Shown: positions 10,046 through 23,210, counted from the first letter of the stretch. The stretch is 64,000 nt of DNA from Symbiodinium natans (GCA_905221605.1 CAJNDS010000058.1:1-64000), one strand, 5' to 3'. Translations and numbers: made by a program. The notes: generated by a model not told the origin, from the sequence alone.

Positions 10046-12586
10046 AGAGCTACCTAAGCACCGGCTTCGTAGCGGCACTCTGTCCACGCCTTCTGCGAGA
10101 GCTCAGAGGTTCGGTCGTCTCGCAGGGGCGCCGTCCTGGTGCCGTCGTATGGTTGTAGGGTTTTTTAGGGTTTAGGGTTTAGGGTTTAGGGTTTAGGGTT
10201 TAGGGTTTAGGGTTTAGGGCTTGAGAAATTAAATACTAACAGGATTAGGGTTCTAATTATGGTGCCCCTTGCTGGTAACGTTTAGATCCTGTGGAACCGG
10301 ACCACGGCGCCCTTGACCCCCATGGAGATGCACATGCTAGGATTCAGGGTAGGCGTTAAGGTGGATAGGGTTTAGGGTTTAGGGCTTAGGGCTTAGGATT
10401 TAGGATTTAGGGTTTATAAGTTAGGTGGGCTTAGGGTGGCAGGGCTACAGGGTTTCGGGCTTCGACTTTAGGGATCACAGGGTTACAGGGTGAGAGATTG
10501 GGCTTCGTGTGCAGGGTCTTCGGTTGAGGGCTTGTCCAGGGCTTATCGGTTGAGTGACTCGACCCCCGCCCCACAAGGCCACAAGCACTGACGATGTCCA
10601 GCCCTGAATGACCTGAGGTGTGGGATGGGCCTCCAGATCAGCTGCCGGAAGGCAGATGTAAACCTAACCCTAAACCCTAAACCCTGGACCCTAAACCCAA
10701 AACCCTAAACCCTAGACCCCAAATGCAGCCAGGGCTCAGCTGTCGGACGTAGGTGAGAAGGAGAGTGAGCACTTCGGCTACCTATGGCTGCGGGCCTAAA
10801 CCCGAAACCCTAAACCCTAAACCCCAAACCCCAAACCCTAAACCCCAAACCCCAAACCCTAAACCCTAAACCCCAAACCCCAAACCCTAGACCCTGAACT
10901 CAAAGGGGGCCCGGAAACCCCCTAAGTGTATCTTCCAGGCTGCCCAGTAGCCTATGTATGAACTTTGCTTGTTTCAACGGGGATCTATCATGGATGCATC
11001 CGAAACCCTCAACCCTGAAGAAAAGAAAAGAGAGAACGGGTACTACACTTCCCAACAGAAGGTGAATAGTTTAGGGTTCAGGGTTTGGGGTTCCCAAACC
11101 CCTAATCCCTAGAGGCTTAGATTTTGGGGTTACGTTCCACCTGAACTCTAGTTTCCTACAGTCTTATGGGTTATACCTAATCTGCCGGTACGCAGTATCT
11201 AGACCAAAGAGAACCTAGGAATAGAAAGGGTGCATTTGTGGGTTTAAAGGGGCCTATAGGGGAACTTAAACCCTAAACACAGGAAAAATAAGGGCCTACT
11301 CTGGGTCCTAGTATATGTATAGTGTTTCGTGTTTAGGGTTTACCTGGGGCCCTTATAACCTACAGTTTTATGGGTTATACCTACTAATTAAGGGGTAGTT
11401 CCTACTAAAGTGTAGGTAAATAGAGTCCCAGGTAAGGTTTTGACTTTACATGTAGGGTCTGCAGGGGCCACGGAAGCGCAAGAACCGTAGACCTGAACGT
11501 GTGCTGGGTTAGGGTTTACCTAGTAGTAACTACCCTTAGTTATTGGGTATAACCCAAAAAAGCTGTAGGTAAAGAGAGTCCCAGTCCCAGGTATGGTTGT
11601 TTGGTATAGGGTTTAGAGTTTAGGGTTCAGGGCTCAGGGTCTGGGGTTTGGGATTTTGGCTTAGAGTTGGCTACAGCCCCCAAACCCCGCAACCCAAACC
11701 CTTACAAACCACTACCCTCCTTGCCTGGGACTCTAGTCTATTTACCTACACCTTAGTAACTGCCCTTAGTTAGTAGCTATAACTGTAGGTCCCAAGTAGG
11801 CAAAAAAAACACAGAAACCTTTTAAATTTATGATAAGGCCTTTAAGCCAGAGCCCCCAGACCCTTGGGCTACCAAACCCCAAGCCCTAAAACCCTGCGAG
11901 GCGGGTCCCGCAGGTCCAATGAAGAGCCCTCAGTCCCATGCCCATCCTACAACCCTTGACCATGAGCCCTATAGACCCGAAACTCTTAAAACCTTACGCC
12001 CTACCCAAACACCCAAAGTGTGTAAAATCACGGTCCTTGCGCGGGTTGGGCGGTTTGGGGCTCAAAGCATCCTAAACCCTAAACCCTGAACCCTGAACCC
12101 TAAACCCTAATCATTTACCGTGCAAAATGGGCACGCCCAAACGAGGGGCCGGCATATCGAAAACTCTTAGGGTTTTGGGTTTTGGGTTTAGAAGCCCACT
12201 CAGGGTTTAGGGGTTTAGGGTTTAGGGCTTCAACCTTGCTAGGATTCAGGGCTTCGGGTTTTAAGACCCACCCAAGCAAGGGCTACCCTTGTGGGTTTCC
12301 CGACACGTGCCCGACACCCGAAACTTAACCCGTGCATAACCTTAAAGCCTAAACTACTGTTTGCTAAGACCCCCCCCCCCCGAAAAAAACCAAAAAAAAA
12401 ACATACTGTCTCGGACAAGATAATTGACTGACTTGTTGGCAAGAGTTGTTGCTTGGAATGGCTTTTGGGAAGATTGTCGGAGAATGGCCTTTGGGAAGAA
12501 TGTCGGAGATGTACTTTTTGCAGCTTCAAGCCTAAGCTCTCCTCTTTCTCGGGTGTGGCCAAGCACCAAAGAGCAGAAATGTCGCG

Positions 12587-12858
12587 TTTTTCAAGTTTCA
12601 AATTCGTTTCTGTAGTTTCAAATTAGTTTCAAAATAGTTTCAAAATCCAGTTGCAAAATCGCTGTTAAGGGGAAACTGCATTTTCCTACGTGCGACTCAA
12701 AAAATGAAGGAATCTCAGAGATTCCTGGTTTTCAAAAAGCGCGGACAGAAATTGCAGTTCCCCCTTAACAGCGATTTTGCAACTGGATGTTGAAACTAAT
12801 TTGAAACTGACTGGAAACTAATTTGAAACTATGGAAACAATTTGAAACTTGAAAAATA
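12587..12858. repeat. Long imperfect palindrome at the core of satellite module A
   Basis: A 17-base palindrome GGAATCTCAGAGATTCC (12709-12725) sits at the centre. The arms repeat inverted motifs outward: CTGTTAAGGGGAAACTGCA against TGCAGTTCCCCCTTAACAG, then CCAGTTGCAAAATCG against CGATTTTGCAACTGG, then several AGTTTCAAATT against AATTTGAAACT. The single strand or RNA could fold into a hairpin of about 270 bases. The same structure is present in all thirteen A copies. Confidence 0.92.
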
Positions 12859-12970
12859 CCACATTCCGGACTTTCTGCCCCATCCTGGCCCCTCACATAC
12901 GGCCCTCAGTTGACTTTGGTCAGCCGTGACTAGAGACCAGAGTTTCCGAAAACTTGCAAGTCTCCAGACT

Positions 12971-13073
12971 CTGTGGATGGACAAAATCTTGCATGACCCC
13001 CTGCGTTACACGTGTGCGACGGTTGGTAACCGAGCTCCCCGCACCCGTCGAATTTCAATGTTGCGTGCGCATA
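12971..13073 (-). repeat. Partial module B (right part)
   Basis: 103 bases of reversed B from the CTGTGGATGG end to GCGCATA, joined directly to a full reversed B. The break falls in the internal CATATG, the same place where the other partial copy (15698-15832) begins. Confidence 0.9.
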
Positions 13074-13309
13074 CTGTGGATGGACAAAATCTTGCATGAC
13101 CCCCTGCGTTACACGTGTGCGACGGTTGGTAACCGAGCTCCCCGCACCCGTCGAATTTCAATGTTGCGTGCGCATATGGGTGATGCAGGATTTCGGTCAT
13201 TCACACACATGCACTTTCGAAGCATTGCAAGGACGGCAATGTTAAGGTTCAGGGTTTGGAAGGGATGAGCTGCATGATAAAAATGATGCAGGATTTCGTC
13301 CATCAACAG
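13074..13309 (-). mobile_element. Satellite module B, an element with inverted ends (first full copy, reversed)
   Basis: B is about 236 bases and is bounded by CTGTTGATGGACGAAATCCT and, at the other end, the inverse of CTGTGGATGGACAAAATCTT; 22 of the outer 26 bases match. A third related motif (GACCGAAATCCTGCATCACC) lies inside. Other full copies: 13871-14106, 14667-14902, 15462-15697 (reversed), 16408-16643 (reversed), 17202-17437, 17997-18232, 18793-19023, 19575-19810, 20371-20606, 21166-21399, 21961-22196 and 22759-22994. It could be a MITE trapped in the satellite. No target duplication is visible and there is no coding capacity. Confidence 0.75.
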
Positions 13310-15697
13310 AGTCTGGAGACTTGCAAGTTTTCGGAAACTCTGGTCTCTAGTCACGGCTGACCAAAGTCAACTGAGGGCCGTATGTGAGGGGCCAGGATGG
13401 GGCAGAAAGTCCGGAATGTGGTATTTTTCAAGTTTCAAATTGTTTCCATAGTTTCAAATTAGTTGCCAGTCAGTTTCAAATTAGTTTCAAAATCCAGTTG
13501 CAAAATCGCTGTTAAGGGGGAACTGCAATTTCTGTCCACGCTTTTTGAAAACCAGGAATCTCTGAGATTCCTTCATTTTTTGAATCGCACGTAGGAAAAT
13601 GCAGTTTCCCCTTAACAGCGATTTTGCAACTGGATTTTGAAACTATTTTGAAACTAATTTGAAATTACAGAAACGAATTTGAAACTTGAAAAACGCGACA
13701 TTTCTGCTCTTTGGTGCTTGGCCACACCAGAGAAAGAGGAGAGCTTAGGCTTGAAGCTGCAAAAAGTACATCTCCGACATTCTTCCCAAAGGCCATTCTC
13801 CGACAATCTTCCCAAAAGCCATTCCAAGCAACAACTCTTGCCAACAAGTCAGTCAATTATCTTGTCCGAGCTGTTGATGGACGAAATCCTGCATCATTTT
13901 TATCATGCAGCTCATCCCTTCCAAACCCTGAACCTTAACATTGCCGTCCTTGCAATGCTTCGAAAGTGCATGTGTGTGAATGACCGAAATCCTGCATCAC
14001 CCATATGCGCACGCAACATTGAAATTCGACGGGTGCGGGGAGCTCGGTTACCAACCGTCGCACACGTGTAACGCAGGGGGTCATGCAAGATTTTGTCCAT
14101 CCACAGTCTCGGACAAGATAATTGACTGACTTGTTGGCAAGAGTTGTTGCTTGGAATGGCTTTTGGGAAGATTGTCGGAGAATGGCCTTTGGGAAGAATG
14201 TCGGAGATGTACTTTTTGCAGCTTCAAGCCTAAGCTCTCCTCTTTCTCGGGTGTGGCCAAGCACCAAAGAGCAGAAATGTCGCGTTTTTCAAGTTTCAAA
14301 TTCGTTTCTGTAGTTTCAAATTAGTTTCAAAATAGTTTCAAAATCCAGTTGCAAAATCGCTGTTAAGGGGAAACTGCATTTTCCTACGTGCGATTCAAAA
14401 AATGAAGGAATCTCAGAGATTCCTGGTTTTCAAAAAGCGCGGACAGAAATTGCAGTTCCCCCTTAACAGCGATTTTGCAACTGGATTTTGAAACTAATTT
14501 GAAACTGACTGGCAACTAATTTGAAACTATGGAAACAATTTGAAACTTGAAAAATACCACATTCCGGACTTTCTGCCCCATCCTGGCCCCTCACATACGG
14601 CCCTCAGTTGACTTTGGTCAGCCGTGACTAGAGACCAGAGTTTCCGAAAACTTGCAAGTCTCCAGACTGTTGATGGACGAAATCCTGCATCATTTTTATC
14701 ATGCAGCTCATCCCTTCCAAACCCTGAATCTTAACATTGCCGTCCTTGCAATGCTTCGAAAGTGCATGTGTGTGAATGACCGAAATCCTGCATCACCCAT
14801 ATGCGCACGCAACATTGAAATTCGACGGGTGCGGGGAGCTCGATTACCAACCGTCGCGCACGTGTAACGCAGGGGGTCATGCAAGATTTTGTCCATCCAC
14901 AGTCTGGAGACTTGCAAGTTTTCGGAAACTCTGGTCTCTAGTCACGGCTGACCAAAGTCAACTGAGGGCCGTATGTGAGGGGCCAGGATGGGGCAGAAAG
15001 TCCGGAATGTGGTATTTTTCAAGTTTCAAATTGTTTCCATAGTTTCAAATTAGTTTCCAGTCAGTTTCAAATTAGTTTCAAAATCCAGTTGCAAAATCGC
15101 TGTTAAGGGGGAACTGCAATTTCTGTCCGCGCTTTTTGAAAACCAGGAATCTCTGAGATTCCTTCATTTTTTGAATCGCACGTAGGAAAATGCAGTTTCC
15201 CCTTAACAGCGATTTTGCAACTGGATTTTGAAACTATTTTGAAACTAATTTGAAACTACAGAAACGAATTTGAAACTTGAAAAACGCGACATTTCTGCTC
15301 TTTGGTGCTTGGCCACACCCGAGAAAGAGGAGAGCTTAGGCTTGAAGCTGCAAAAAGTACATCTCCGACATTCTTCCCAAAGGCCATTCTCCGACAATCT
15401 TCCCAAAAGCCATTCCAGCAACAACTCTTGCCAACAAGTCAGTCAATTATCTTGTCCGAGACTGTGGATGGACAAAATCTTGCATGACCCCCTGCGTTAC
15501 ACGTGTGCGACGGTTGGTAATCGAGCTCCCCGCACCCGTCGAATTTCAATGTTGCGTGCGCATATGGGTGATGCAGGATTTCGGTCATTCACACACATGC
15601 ACTTTCGAAGCATTGCAAGGACGGCAATGTTAAGGTTCAGGGTTTGGAAGGGATGAGCTGCATGATAAAAATGATGCAGGATTTCGTCCATCAACAG

Positions 15698-15832
15698 TAT
15701 GGGTGATGCAGGATTTCGGTCATTCACACACATGCACTTTCGAAGCATTGCAAGGACGGCAATGTTAAGGTTCAGGGTTTGGAAGGGATGAGCTGCATGA
15801 TAAAAATGATGCAGGATTTCGTCCATCAACAG
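15698..15832 (-). repeat. Partial module B (left part)
   Basis: 135 bases of reversed B starting TATGGGTGATGCAGG and ending CCATCAACAG, directly after a full reversed copy. It is the complement, in content, of the partial copy at 12971-13073. Confidence 0.9.
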
Positions 15833-18800
15833 AGTCTGGAGACTTGCAAGTTTTCGGAAACTCTGGTCTCTAGTCACGGCTGACCAAAGTCAACTGAGGG
15901 CCGTATGTGAGGGGCCAGGATGGGGCAGAAAGTCCGGAATGTGGTATTTTTCAAGTTTCAAATTGTTTCCATAGTTTCAAATTAGTTGCCAGTCAGTTTC
16001 AAACTAGTTTCAAAATCCAGTTGCAAAATCGCTGTTAAGGGGGAACTGCAATTTCTGTCCGCGCTTTTTGAAAACCAGGAATCTCTGAGATTCCTTCATT
16101 TTTTGAATCGCACGTAGGAAAATCCAGTTTCCCCTTAACAGCGATTTTGCAACTGGATTTTGAAACTATTTTGAAACTAATTTGAAACTACAGAAACGAA
16201 TTTGAAACTTGAAAAACGCGACATTTCTGCTCTTTGGTGCTTGGCCACACCCGAGAAAGAGGAGCTTGAAGCTGCAAAAAGTACATCTCCGACATTCTTC
16301 CCAAAGGCCATTCTCCGACAATCTTCCCAAAAGCCATTCCAGCAACAACTCTTGCCAACAAGTCAGTCAATTATCTTGTCCGAGACTGTGGATTATCTTG
16401 TCCGAGACTGTGGATGGACAAAATCTTGCATGACCCCCTGCGTTACACGTGTGCGACGGTTGGTAATCGAGCTCCCCGCACCCGTCGAATTTCAATGTTG
16501 CGTGCGCATATGGGTGATGCAGGATTTCGGTCATTCACACACATGCACTTTCGAAGCATTGCAAGGACGGCAATGTTAAGATTCAGGGTTTGGAAGGGAT
16601 GAGCTGCATGATAAAAATGATGCAGGATTTCGTCCATCAACAGCTCGGACAAGATAATTGACTGACTTGTTGGCAAGAGTTGTTGCTGGAATGGCTTTTG
16701 GGAAGATTGTCGGAGAATGGCCTTTGGGAAGAATGTCGGAGATGTACTTTTTGCAGCTTCAAGCCTAAGCTCTCCTCTTTCTCTGGTGTGGCCAAGCACC
16801 AAAGAGCAGAAATGTCGCGTTTTTCAAGTTTCAAATTCGTTTCTGTAATTTCAAATTAGTTTCAAAATAGTTTCAAAATCCAGTTGCAAAATCGCTGTTA
16901 AGGGGAAACTGCATTTTCCTACGTGCGATTCAAAAAATGAAGGAATCTCAGAGATTCCTGGTTTTCAAAAAGCGCGGACAGAAATTGCAGTTCCCCCTTA
17001 ACAGCGATTTTGCAACTGGATTTTGAAACTAATTTGAAACTGACTGGAAACTAATTTGAAACTATGGAAACAATTTGAAACTTGAAAAATACCACATTCC
17101 GGACTTTCTGCCCCATCCTGGCCCCTCACATACGGCCCTCAGTTGACTTTGGTCAGCCGTGACTAGAGACCAGAGTTTCCGAAAACTTGCAAGTCTCCAG
17201 ACTGTTGATGGACGAAATCCTGCATCATTTTTATCATGCAGCTCATCCCTTCCAAACCCTGAATCTTAACATTGCCGTCCTTGCAATGCTTCGAAAGTGC
17301 ATGTGTGTGAATGACCGAAATCCTGCATCACCCATATGCGCACGCAACATTGAAATTCGACGGGTGCGGGGAGCTCGATTACCAACCGTCGCACACGTGT
17401 AACGCAGGGGGTCATGCAAGATTTTGTCCATCCACAGTCTCGGACAAGATAATTGACTGACTTGTTGGCAAGAGTTGTTGCTGGAATGGCTTTTGGGAAG
17501 ATTGTCGGAGAATGGCCTTTGGGAAGAATGTCGGAGATGTACTTTTTGCAGCTTCAAGCCTAAGCTCGCCTCTTTCTCGGGTGTGGCCAAGCACCAAAGA
17601 GCAGAAATGTCGCGTTTTTCAAGTTTCATATTCGTTTCTGTAGTTTCAAATTAGTTTCAAAATAGTTTCAAAATCCAGTTGCAAAATCGCTGTTAAGGGG
17701 AAACTGCATTTTCCTACGTGCGATTCAAAAAATGAAGGAATCTCAGAGATTCCTGGTTTTCAAAAAGCGCGGACAGAAATTGCAGTTCCCCCTTAACAGC
17801 GATTTTGCAACTGGATTTTGAATCTAATTTGAAACTGACTGGAAACTAATTTGAAACTATGGAAACAATTTGAAACTTGAAAAATACCACATTCCGGACT
17901 TTCTGCCCCATCCTGGCCCCTCACATGCGGCCCTCAGTTGACTTTGGTCAGCCGTGACTAGTGACCAGAGTTTCCGAAAACTTGCAAGTCTCCAGACTGT
18001 TGATGGACGAAATCCTGCATCATTTTTATCATGCAGCTCATCCCTTCCAAACCCTGAATCTTAACATTGCCGTCCTTGCAATGCTTCGAAAGTGCATGTG
18101 TGTGAATGACCGAAATCCTGCATCACCCATATGCGCACGCAACATTGAAATTCGACGGGTGCGGGGAGCTCGATTACCAACCGTCGCACACGTGTAACGC
18201 AGGGGGTCATGCAAGATTTTGTCCATCCACAGTCTCGGACAAGATAATCCACAGTCTCGGACAAGATAATTGACTGACTTGTTGGCAAGAGTTGTTGCTG
18301 GAATGGCTTTTGGGAAGATTGTCGGAGAATGGCCTTTGGGAAGTATGTCGGAGATGTACTTTTTGCAGCTTCAAGCTCCTCTTTCTCGGGTGTGGCCAAG
18401 CACCAAAGAGCAGAAATGTCGCGTTTTTCAAGTTTCAAATTCGTTTCTGTAGTTTCAAATTAGTTTCAAAATAGTTTCAAAATCCAGTTGCAAAATAGCT
18501 GTTAAGGGGAAACTGGATTTTCCTACGTGCGATTCAAAAAATGAAGGAATCTCAGAGATTCCTGGTTTTCAAAAAGCGCGGACAGAAATTGCAGTTCCCC
18601 CTTAACAGCGATTTTGAAACTAATTTGAAACTGACTGGAAACTAATTTGAAACTATGGAAACAATTTGAAACTTGAAAAATACCACATTCCGGACTTTCT
18701 GCCCCATCCTGGCCCCTCACATACGGCCCTCAGTTGACTTTGGTCAGCCGTGACTAGAGACCAGAGTTTCCGAAAACTTGCAAGTCTCCAGACTGTTGAT

Positions 18801-21800
18801 GGACGAAATCCTGCATCATTTTTATCATGCAGCTCATCCCTTCCAAACCCTGAATCTTAACATTGCCGTCCTTGCAATGCTTCGAAAGTGCATGTGTGTG
18901 AATGACCGAAATCCTGCATCACCCATATGCGCACGCAACATTGAGACGGGTGCGGGGAGCTCGATTACCAACCGTCGCGCACGTGTAACGCAGGGGGTCA
19001 TGCAAGATTTTGTCCATCCACAGTCTCGGACTAGATAATTGACTGACTTGTTGGCAAGAGTTGTTGCTGGAATGGCTTTTGGGAAGATTGTCGGAGAATG
19101 GCCTTTGGGAAGAATGTCGGAGATGTACTTTTTGCAGCTTCAAGCTCCTCTTTCTCGGGTGTGGCCAAGCACCAAAGAGCAGAAATGTCGCGTTTTTCAA
19201 GTTTCAAATTCGTTTCTGTAGTTTCAAATTAGTTTCAAAATAGTTTCAAAATCCAGTTGCAAAATCGCTGTTAAGGGGAAACTGGATTTTCATACGCGCG
19301 ATTCAAAAAATGAAGGAATCTCAGAGATTCCTGGTTTTCAAAAAGCGCGGACAGAAATTGCAGTTCCCCCTTAACAGCGATTTTGCAACTGGATTTTGAA
19401 ACTAATTTGAAACTGACTGGAAACTAATTTGAAACTATGGAAACAATTTGAAACTTGAAAAATACCACATTCCGGACTTTCTGCCCCATCCTGGCCCTCA
19501 CATACGGCCCTCAGTTTGACTTTGGTCAGCCGTGACTAGAGACCAGAGTTTCCGAAAACTTGCAAGTCTCCAGACTGTTGATGGACGAAATCCTGCATCA
19601 TTTTTATCACGCAGCTCATCCCTTCCAAACCCTGAATCTTAACATTGCCGTCCTTGCAATGCTTCGAAAGTGCATGTGTGTGAATGACCGAAATCCTGCA
19701 TCACCCATATGCACACGCAACATTGAAATTCGACGGGTGCGGGGAGCTCGAGTACCAACCGTCGCACACGTGTAACGCAGGGGGTCATGCAAGATTTTGT
19801 CCATCCACAGTCTCGGACAAGATAATTGACTGACTTGTTGGCAAGAGTTGTTGCTGGAATGGCTTTTGGGAAGATTGTCGGAGAATGGCCTTTGGGAAGA
19901 ATGTCGGAGATGTACTTTTTGCAGCTTCAAGCCTAAGCTCTCCTCTTTCTCTGGTGTGGCCAAGCACCAAAGAGCAGAAATGTCGCGTTTTTCAAGTTTC
20001 AAATTCGTTTCTGTAATTTCAAATTAGTTTCAAAATAGTTTCAAAATCCAGTTGCAAAATCGCTGTTAAGGGGAAACTGCATTTTCCTACGTGCGATTCA
20101 AAAAATGAAGGAATCTCAGAGATTCCTGGTTTTCAAAAAGCGCGGACAGAAATTGCAGTTCCCCCTTAACAGCGATTTTGCAACTGGATTTTGAAACTAA
20201 TTTGAAACTGACTGGAACTAATTTGAAACTATGGAAACAATTTGAAACTTGAAAAATACCACATTCCGGACTTTCTGCCCCATCCTGGCCCCTCACATAC
20301 GGCCCTCAGTTGACTTTGGTCAGCCGTGACTAGAGACCAGAGTTTCCGAAAACTTGCAAGTCTCCAGACTCTGTTGATGGACGAAATCCTGCATCATTTT
20401 TATCATGCAGCTCATCCCTTCCAAACCCTGAACCTTAACATTGCCGTCCTTGCAATGCTTCGAAAGTGCATGTGTGTGAATGACCGAAATCCTGCATCAC
20501 CCATATGCGCACGCAACATTGAAATTCGACGGGTGCGGGGAGCTCGGTTACCAACCGTCGCACACGTGTAACGCAGGGGGTCATGCAAGATTTTGTCCAT
20601 CCACAGTCTCGGACAAGATAATTGACTGACTTGTTGGCAAGAGTTGTTGCTGGAATGGCTTTTGGGAAGATTGTCGGAGAATGGCCTTTGGGAAGAATGT
20701 CGGAGATGTACTTTTTGCAGCTTCAAGCCTAAGCTCTCCTCTTTCTCGGGTGTGGCCAAGCACCAAAGAGCAGAAATGTCGCGTTTTTCAAGTTTCAAAT
20801 TCGTTTCTGTAGTTTCAAATTAGTTTCAAAATAGTTTCAAAATCCAGTTGCAAAATCGCTGTTAAGGGGAAACTGCATTTTCCTACGTGCGATTCAAAAA
20901 ATGAAGGAATCTCAGAGATTCCTGGTTTTCAAAAAGCGCGGACAGAAATTGCAGTTCCCCCTTAACAGCGATTTTGCAACTGGATTTTGAAACTAATTTG
21001 AAACTGACTGGAAACTAATTTGAAACTATGGAAACAATTTGAAACTTGAAAAATACCACATTCCGGACTTTCTGCCCCATCCTGGCCCCTCACATACGGC
21101 CCTCAGTTGACTTTGGTCAGCCGTGACTAGAGACCAGAGTTTCCGAAAACTTGCAAGTCTCCAGACTGTTGATGGACGAAATCCTGCATCATTTTTATCA
21201 TGCAGCTCATCCCTTCCAAACCCTGAACCTTAACATTGCGTCCTTGCAATGCTTCGAAAGTGCATGTGTGTGAATGACCGAAATCCTGCATCACCCATAT
21301 GCGCACGCAACATTGAAATTCGACGGGTGCGGGGAGCTCGTTACCAACCGTCGCACACGTGTAACGCAGGGGGTCATGCAAGATTTTGTCCATCCACAGT
21401 CTCGGACAAGATAATTGACTGACTTGTTGGCAAGAGTTGTTGCTGGAATGGCTTTTGGGAAGATTGTCGGAGAATGGCCTTTGGGAAGAATGTCGGAGAT
21501 GTACTTTTTGCAGCTTCAAGCCTAAGCTCTCCTCTTTCTCGGGTGTGGCCAAGCACCAAAGAGCAGAAATGTCGCGTTTTTCAAGTTTCAAATTCGTTTC
21601 TGTAGTTTCAAATTAGTTTCAAAATAGTTTCAAAATCCAGTTGCAAAATCGCTGTTAAGGGGAAACTGCATTTTCCTACGTGCTATTCAAAAAATGAAGG
21701 AATCTCAGAGATTCCTGGTTTTCAAAAAGCGCGGACAGAAATTGCAGTTCCCCCTTAACAGCGATTTTGCAACTGGATTTTGAAACTAATTTGAAACTGA

Positions 21801-23210
21801 CTGGCAACTAATTTGAAACTATGGAAACAATTTGAAACTTGAAAAATACCACATTCCGGACTTTCTGCCCCATCCTGGCCCCTCACATACGGCCCTCAGT
21901 TGACTTTGGTCAGCCGTGACTAGAGACCAGAGTTTCCGAAAACTTGCAAGTCTCCAGACTCTGTTGATGGACGAAATCCTGCATCATTTTTATCATGCAG
22001 CTCATCCCTTCCAAACCCTGAACCTTAACATTGCCGTCCTTGCAATGCTTCGAAAGTGCATGTGTGTGAATGACCGAAATCCTGCATCACCCATATGCGC
22101 ACGCAACATTGAAATTCGACGGGTGCGGGGAGCTCGGTTACCAACCGTCGCACACGTGTAACGCAGGGGGTCATGCAAGATTTTGTCCATCCACAGTCTC
22201 GGACAAGATAATTGACTGACTTGTTGGCAAGAGTTGTTGCTTGGAATGGCTTTTGGGAAGATTGTCGGAGAATGGCCTTTGGGAAGAATGTCGGAGATGT
22301 ACTTTTTGCAGCTTCAAGCCTAAGCTCTCCTCTTTCTCGGGTGTGGCCAAGCACCAAAGAGCAGAAATGTCGCGTTTTTCAAGTTTCAAATTCGTTTCTG
22401 TAGTTTCAAATTAGTTTCAAAATAGGTTCAAAATCCAGTTGCAAAATCGCTGTTAAGGGGAAACTGCATTTTCCTACGTGCGATTCAAAAAATGAAGGAA
22501 TCTCAGAGATTCCTGGTTTTCAAAAAGCGCGGACAGAAATTGCAGTTCCCCCTTAATAGCGATTTTGCAACTGGATTTTGAAACTAATTTGAAACTGACT
22601 GGAAACTAATTTGAAACTATGGAAACAATTTGAAACTTGAAAAATACCACATTCCGGACTTTCTGCCCCATCCTGGCCCCTCACATACGGCCCTCAGTTG
22701 ACTTTGGTCAGCCGTGACTAGAGACCAGAGTTTCCGAAAACTTGCAAGTCTCCAGACTCTGTTGATGGACGAAATCCTGCATCATTTTTATCATGCAGCT
22801 CATCCCTTCCAAACCCTGAACCTTAACATTGCCGTCCTTGCAATGCTTCGAAAGTGCATGTGTGTGAATGACCGAAATCCTGCATCACCCATATGCGCAC
22901 GCAACATTGAAATTCGACGGGTGCGGGGAGCTCGGTTACCAACCGTCGCACACGTGTAACGCAGGGGGTCATGCAAGATTTTGTCCATCCACAGTAGGAA
23001 TCCCTGTGTCACCCTTAGAAGGAAGCCATCTTCCATTCTAGTATTGGGGGGGGGTTCTCAGGCAAATAGTGGTAAACCCTAGACCCCTAGACCCCTAAAC
23101 CCTGAGTAGGTTTCTAAGCTCACCCTAAACCCTAAAACCCTAGACCAAAGTCCGCCTGCTTATCAGGCAGGGCATGGATGGCCAGTATCAGCTCGCCGTG
23201 GAGATCCTCC

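Larger units (their letters stand above)
8860..12408. repeat. Heptamer mosaic with several degraded F4-type elements
   Basis: Heptamer tracts near 8893-8972, 9120-9185, 10150-10218, 10370-10420, 10670-10720, 10795-10890, 12070-12110 and 12195-12230. The stretch 11100-11800 is packed with fragments of family F4 and an F3-like insertion (about 11185-11330), in both orientations. An F7 element lies at 9935-10045. Islands such as 9840-9930 and 10040-10150 are open in some frames, but nothing is recognisable. A C11 run and an A-rich stretch (12370-12402) immediately precede the satellite. Confidence 0.6.
12409..22994. repeat. 10.6-kb satellite array, unit about 795 bases (modules A + B), mixed orientation
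   Basis: Thirteen copies of module A (about 560 bases) alternate with thirteen full and two partial copies of module B (about 236 bases). A in plus orientation starts at 12409, 14107, 16644, 17438, 18233, 19024, 19811, 20607, 21400 and 22197; A in minus orientation occupies 13310-13870, 14903-15461 and 15833-16386. Copies differ by only a few bases. Shared marks (a 9-base deletion in copies at 15833, 18233 and 19024; CTCTGGTGTGG in copies at 13310, 16644 and 19811) show exchange between units. Telomere heptamers, so common elsewhere, are essentially absent inside. Repeated open frames of 60-154 codons appear in each unit but on both strands and in conflicting frames, so I do not call genes. 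Confidence 0.96.

Noticed and set aside
12409-22994. Recurrent 60-154 codon open frames in each satellite unit, on both strands
   Set aside because: They overlap each other in conflicting frames and run across module boundaries and orientation switches; the same codons recur only because the DNA unit recurs. No domain or codon-position signal.
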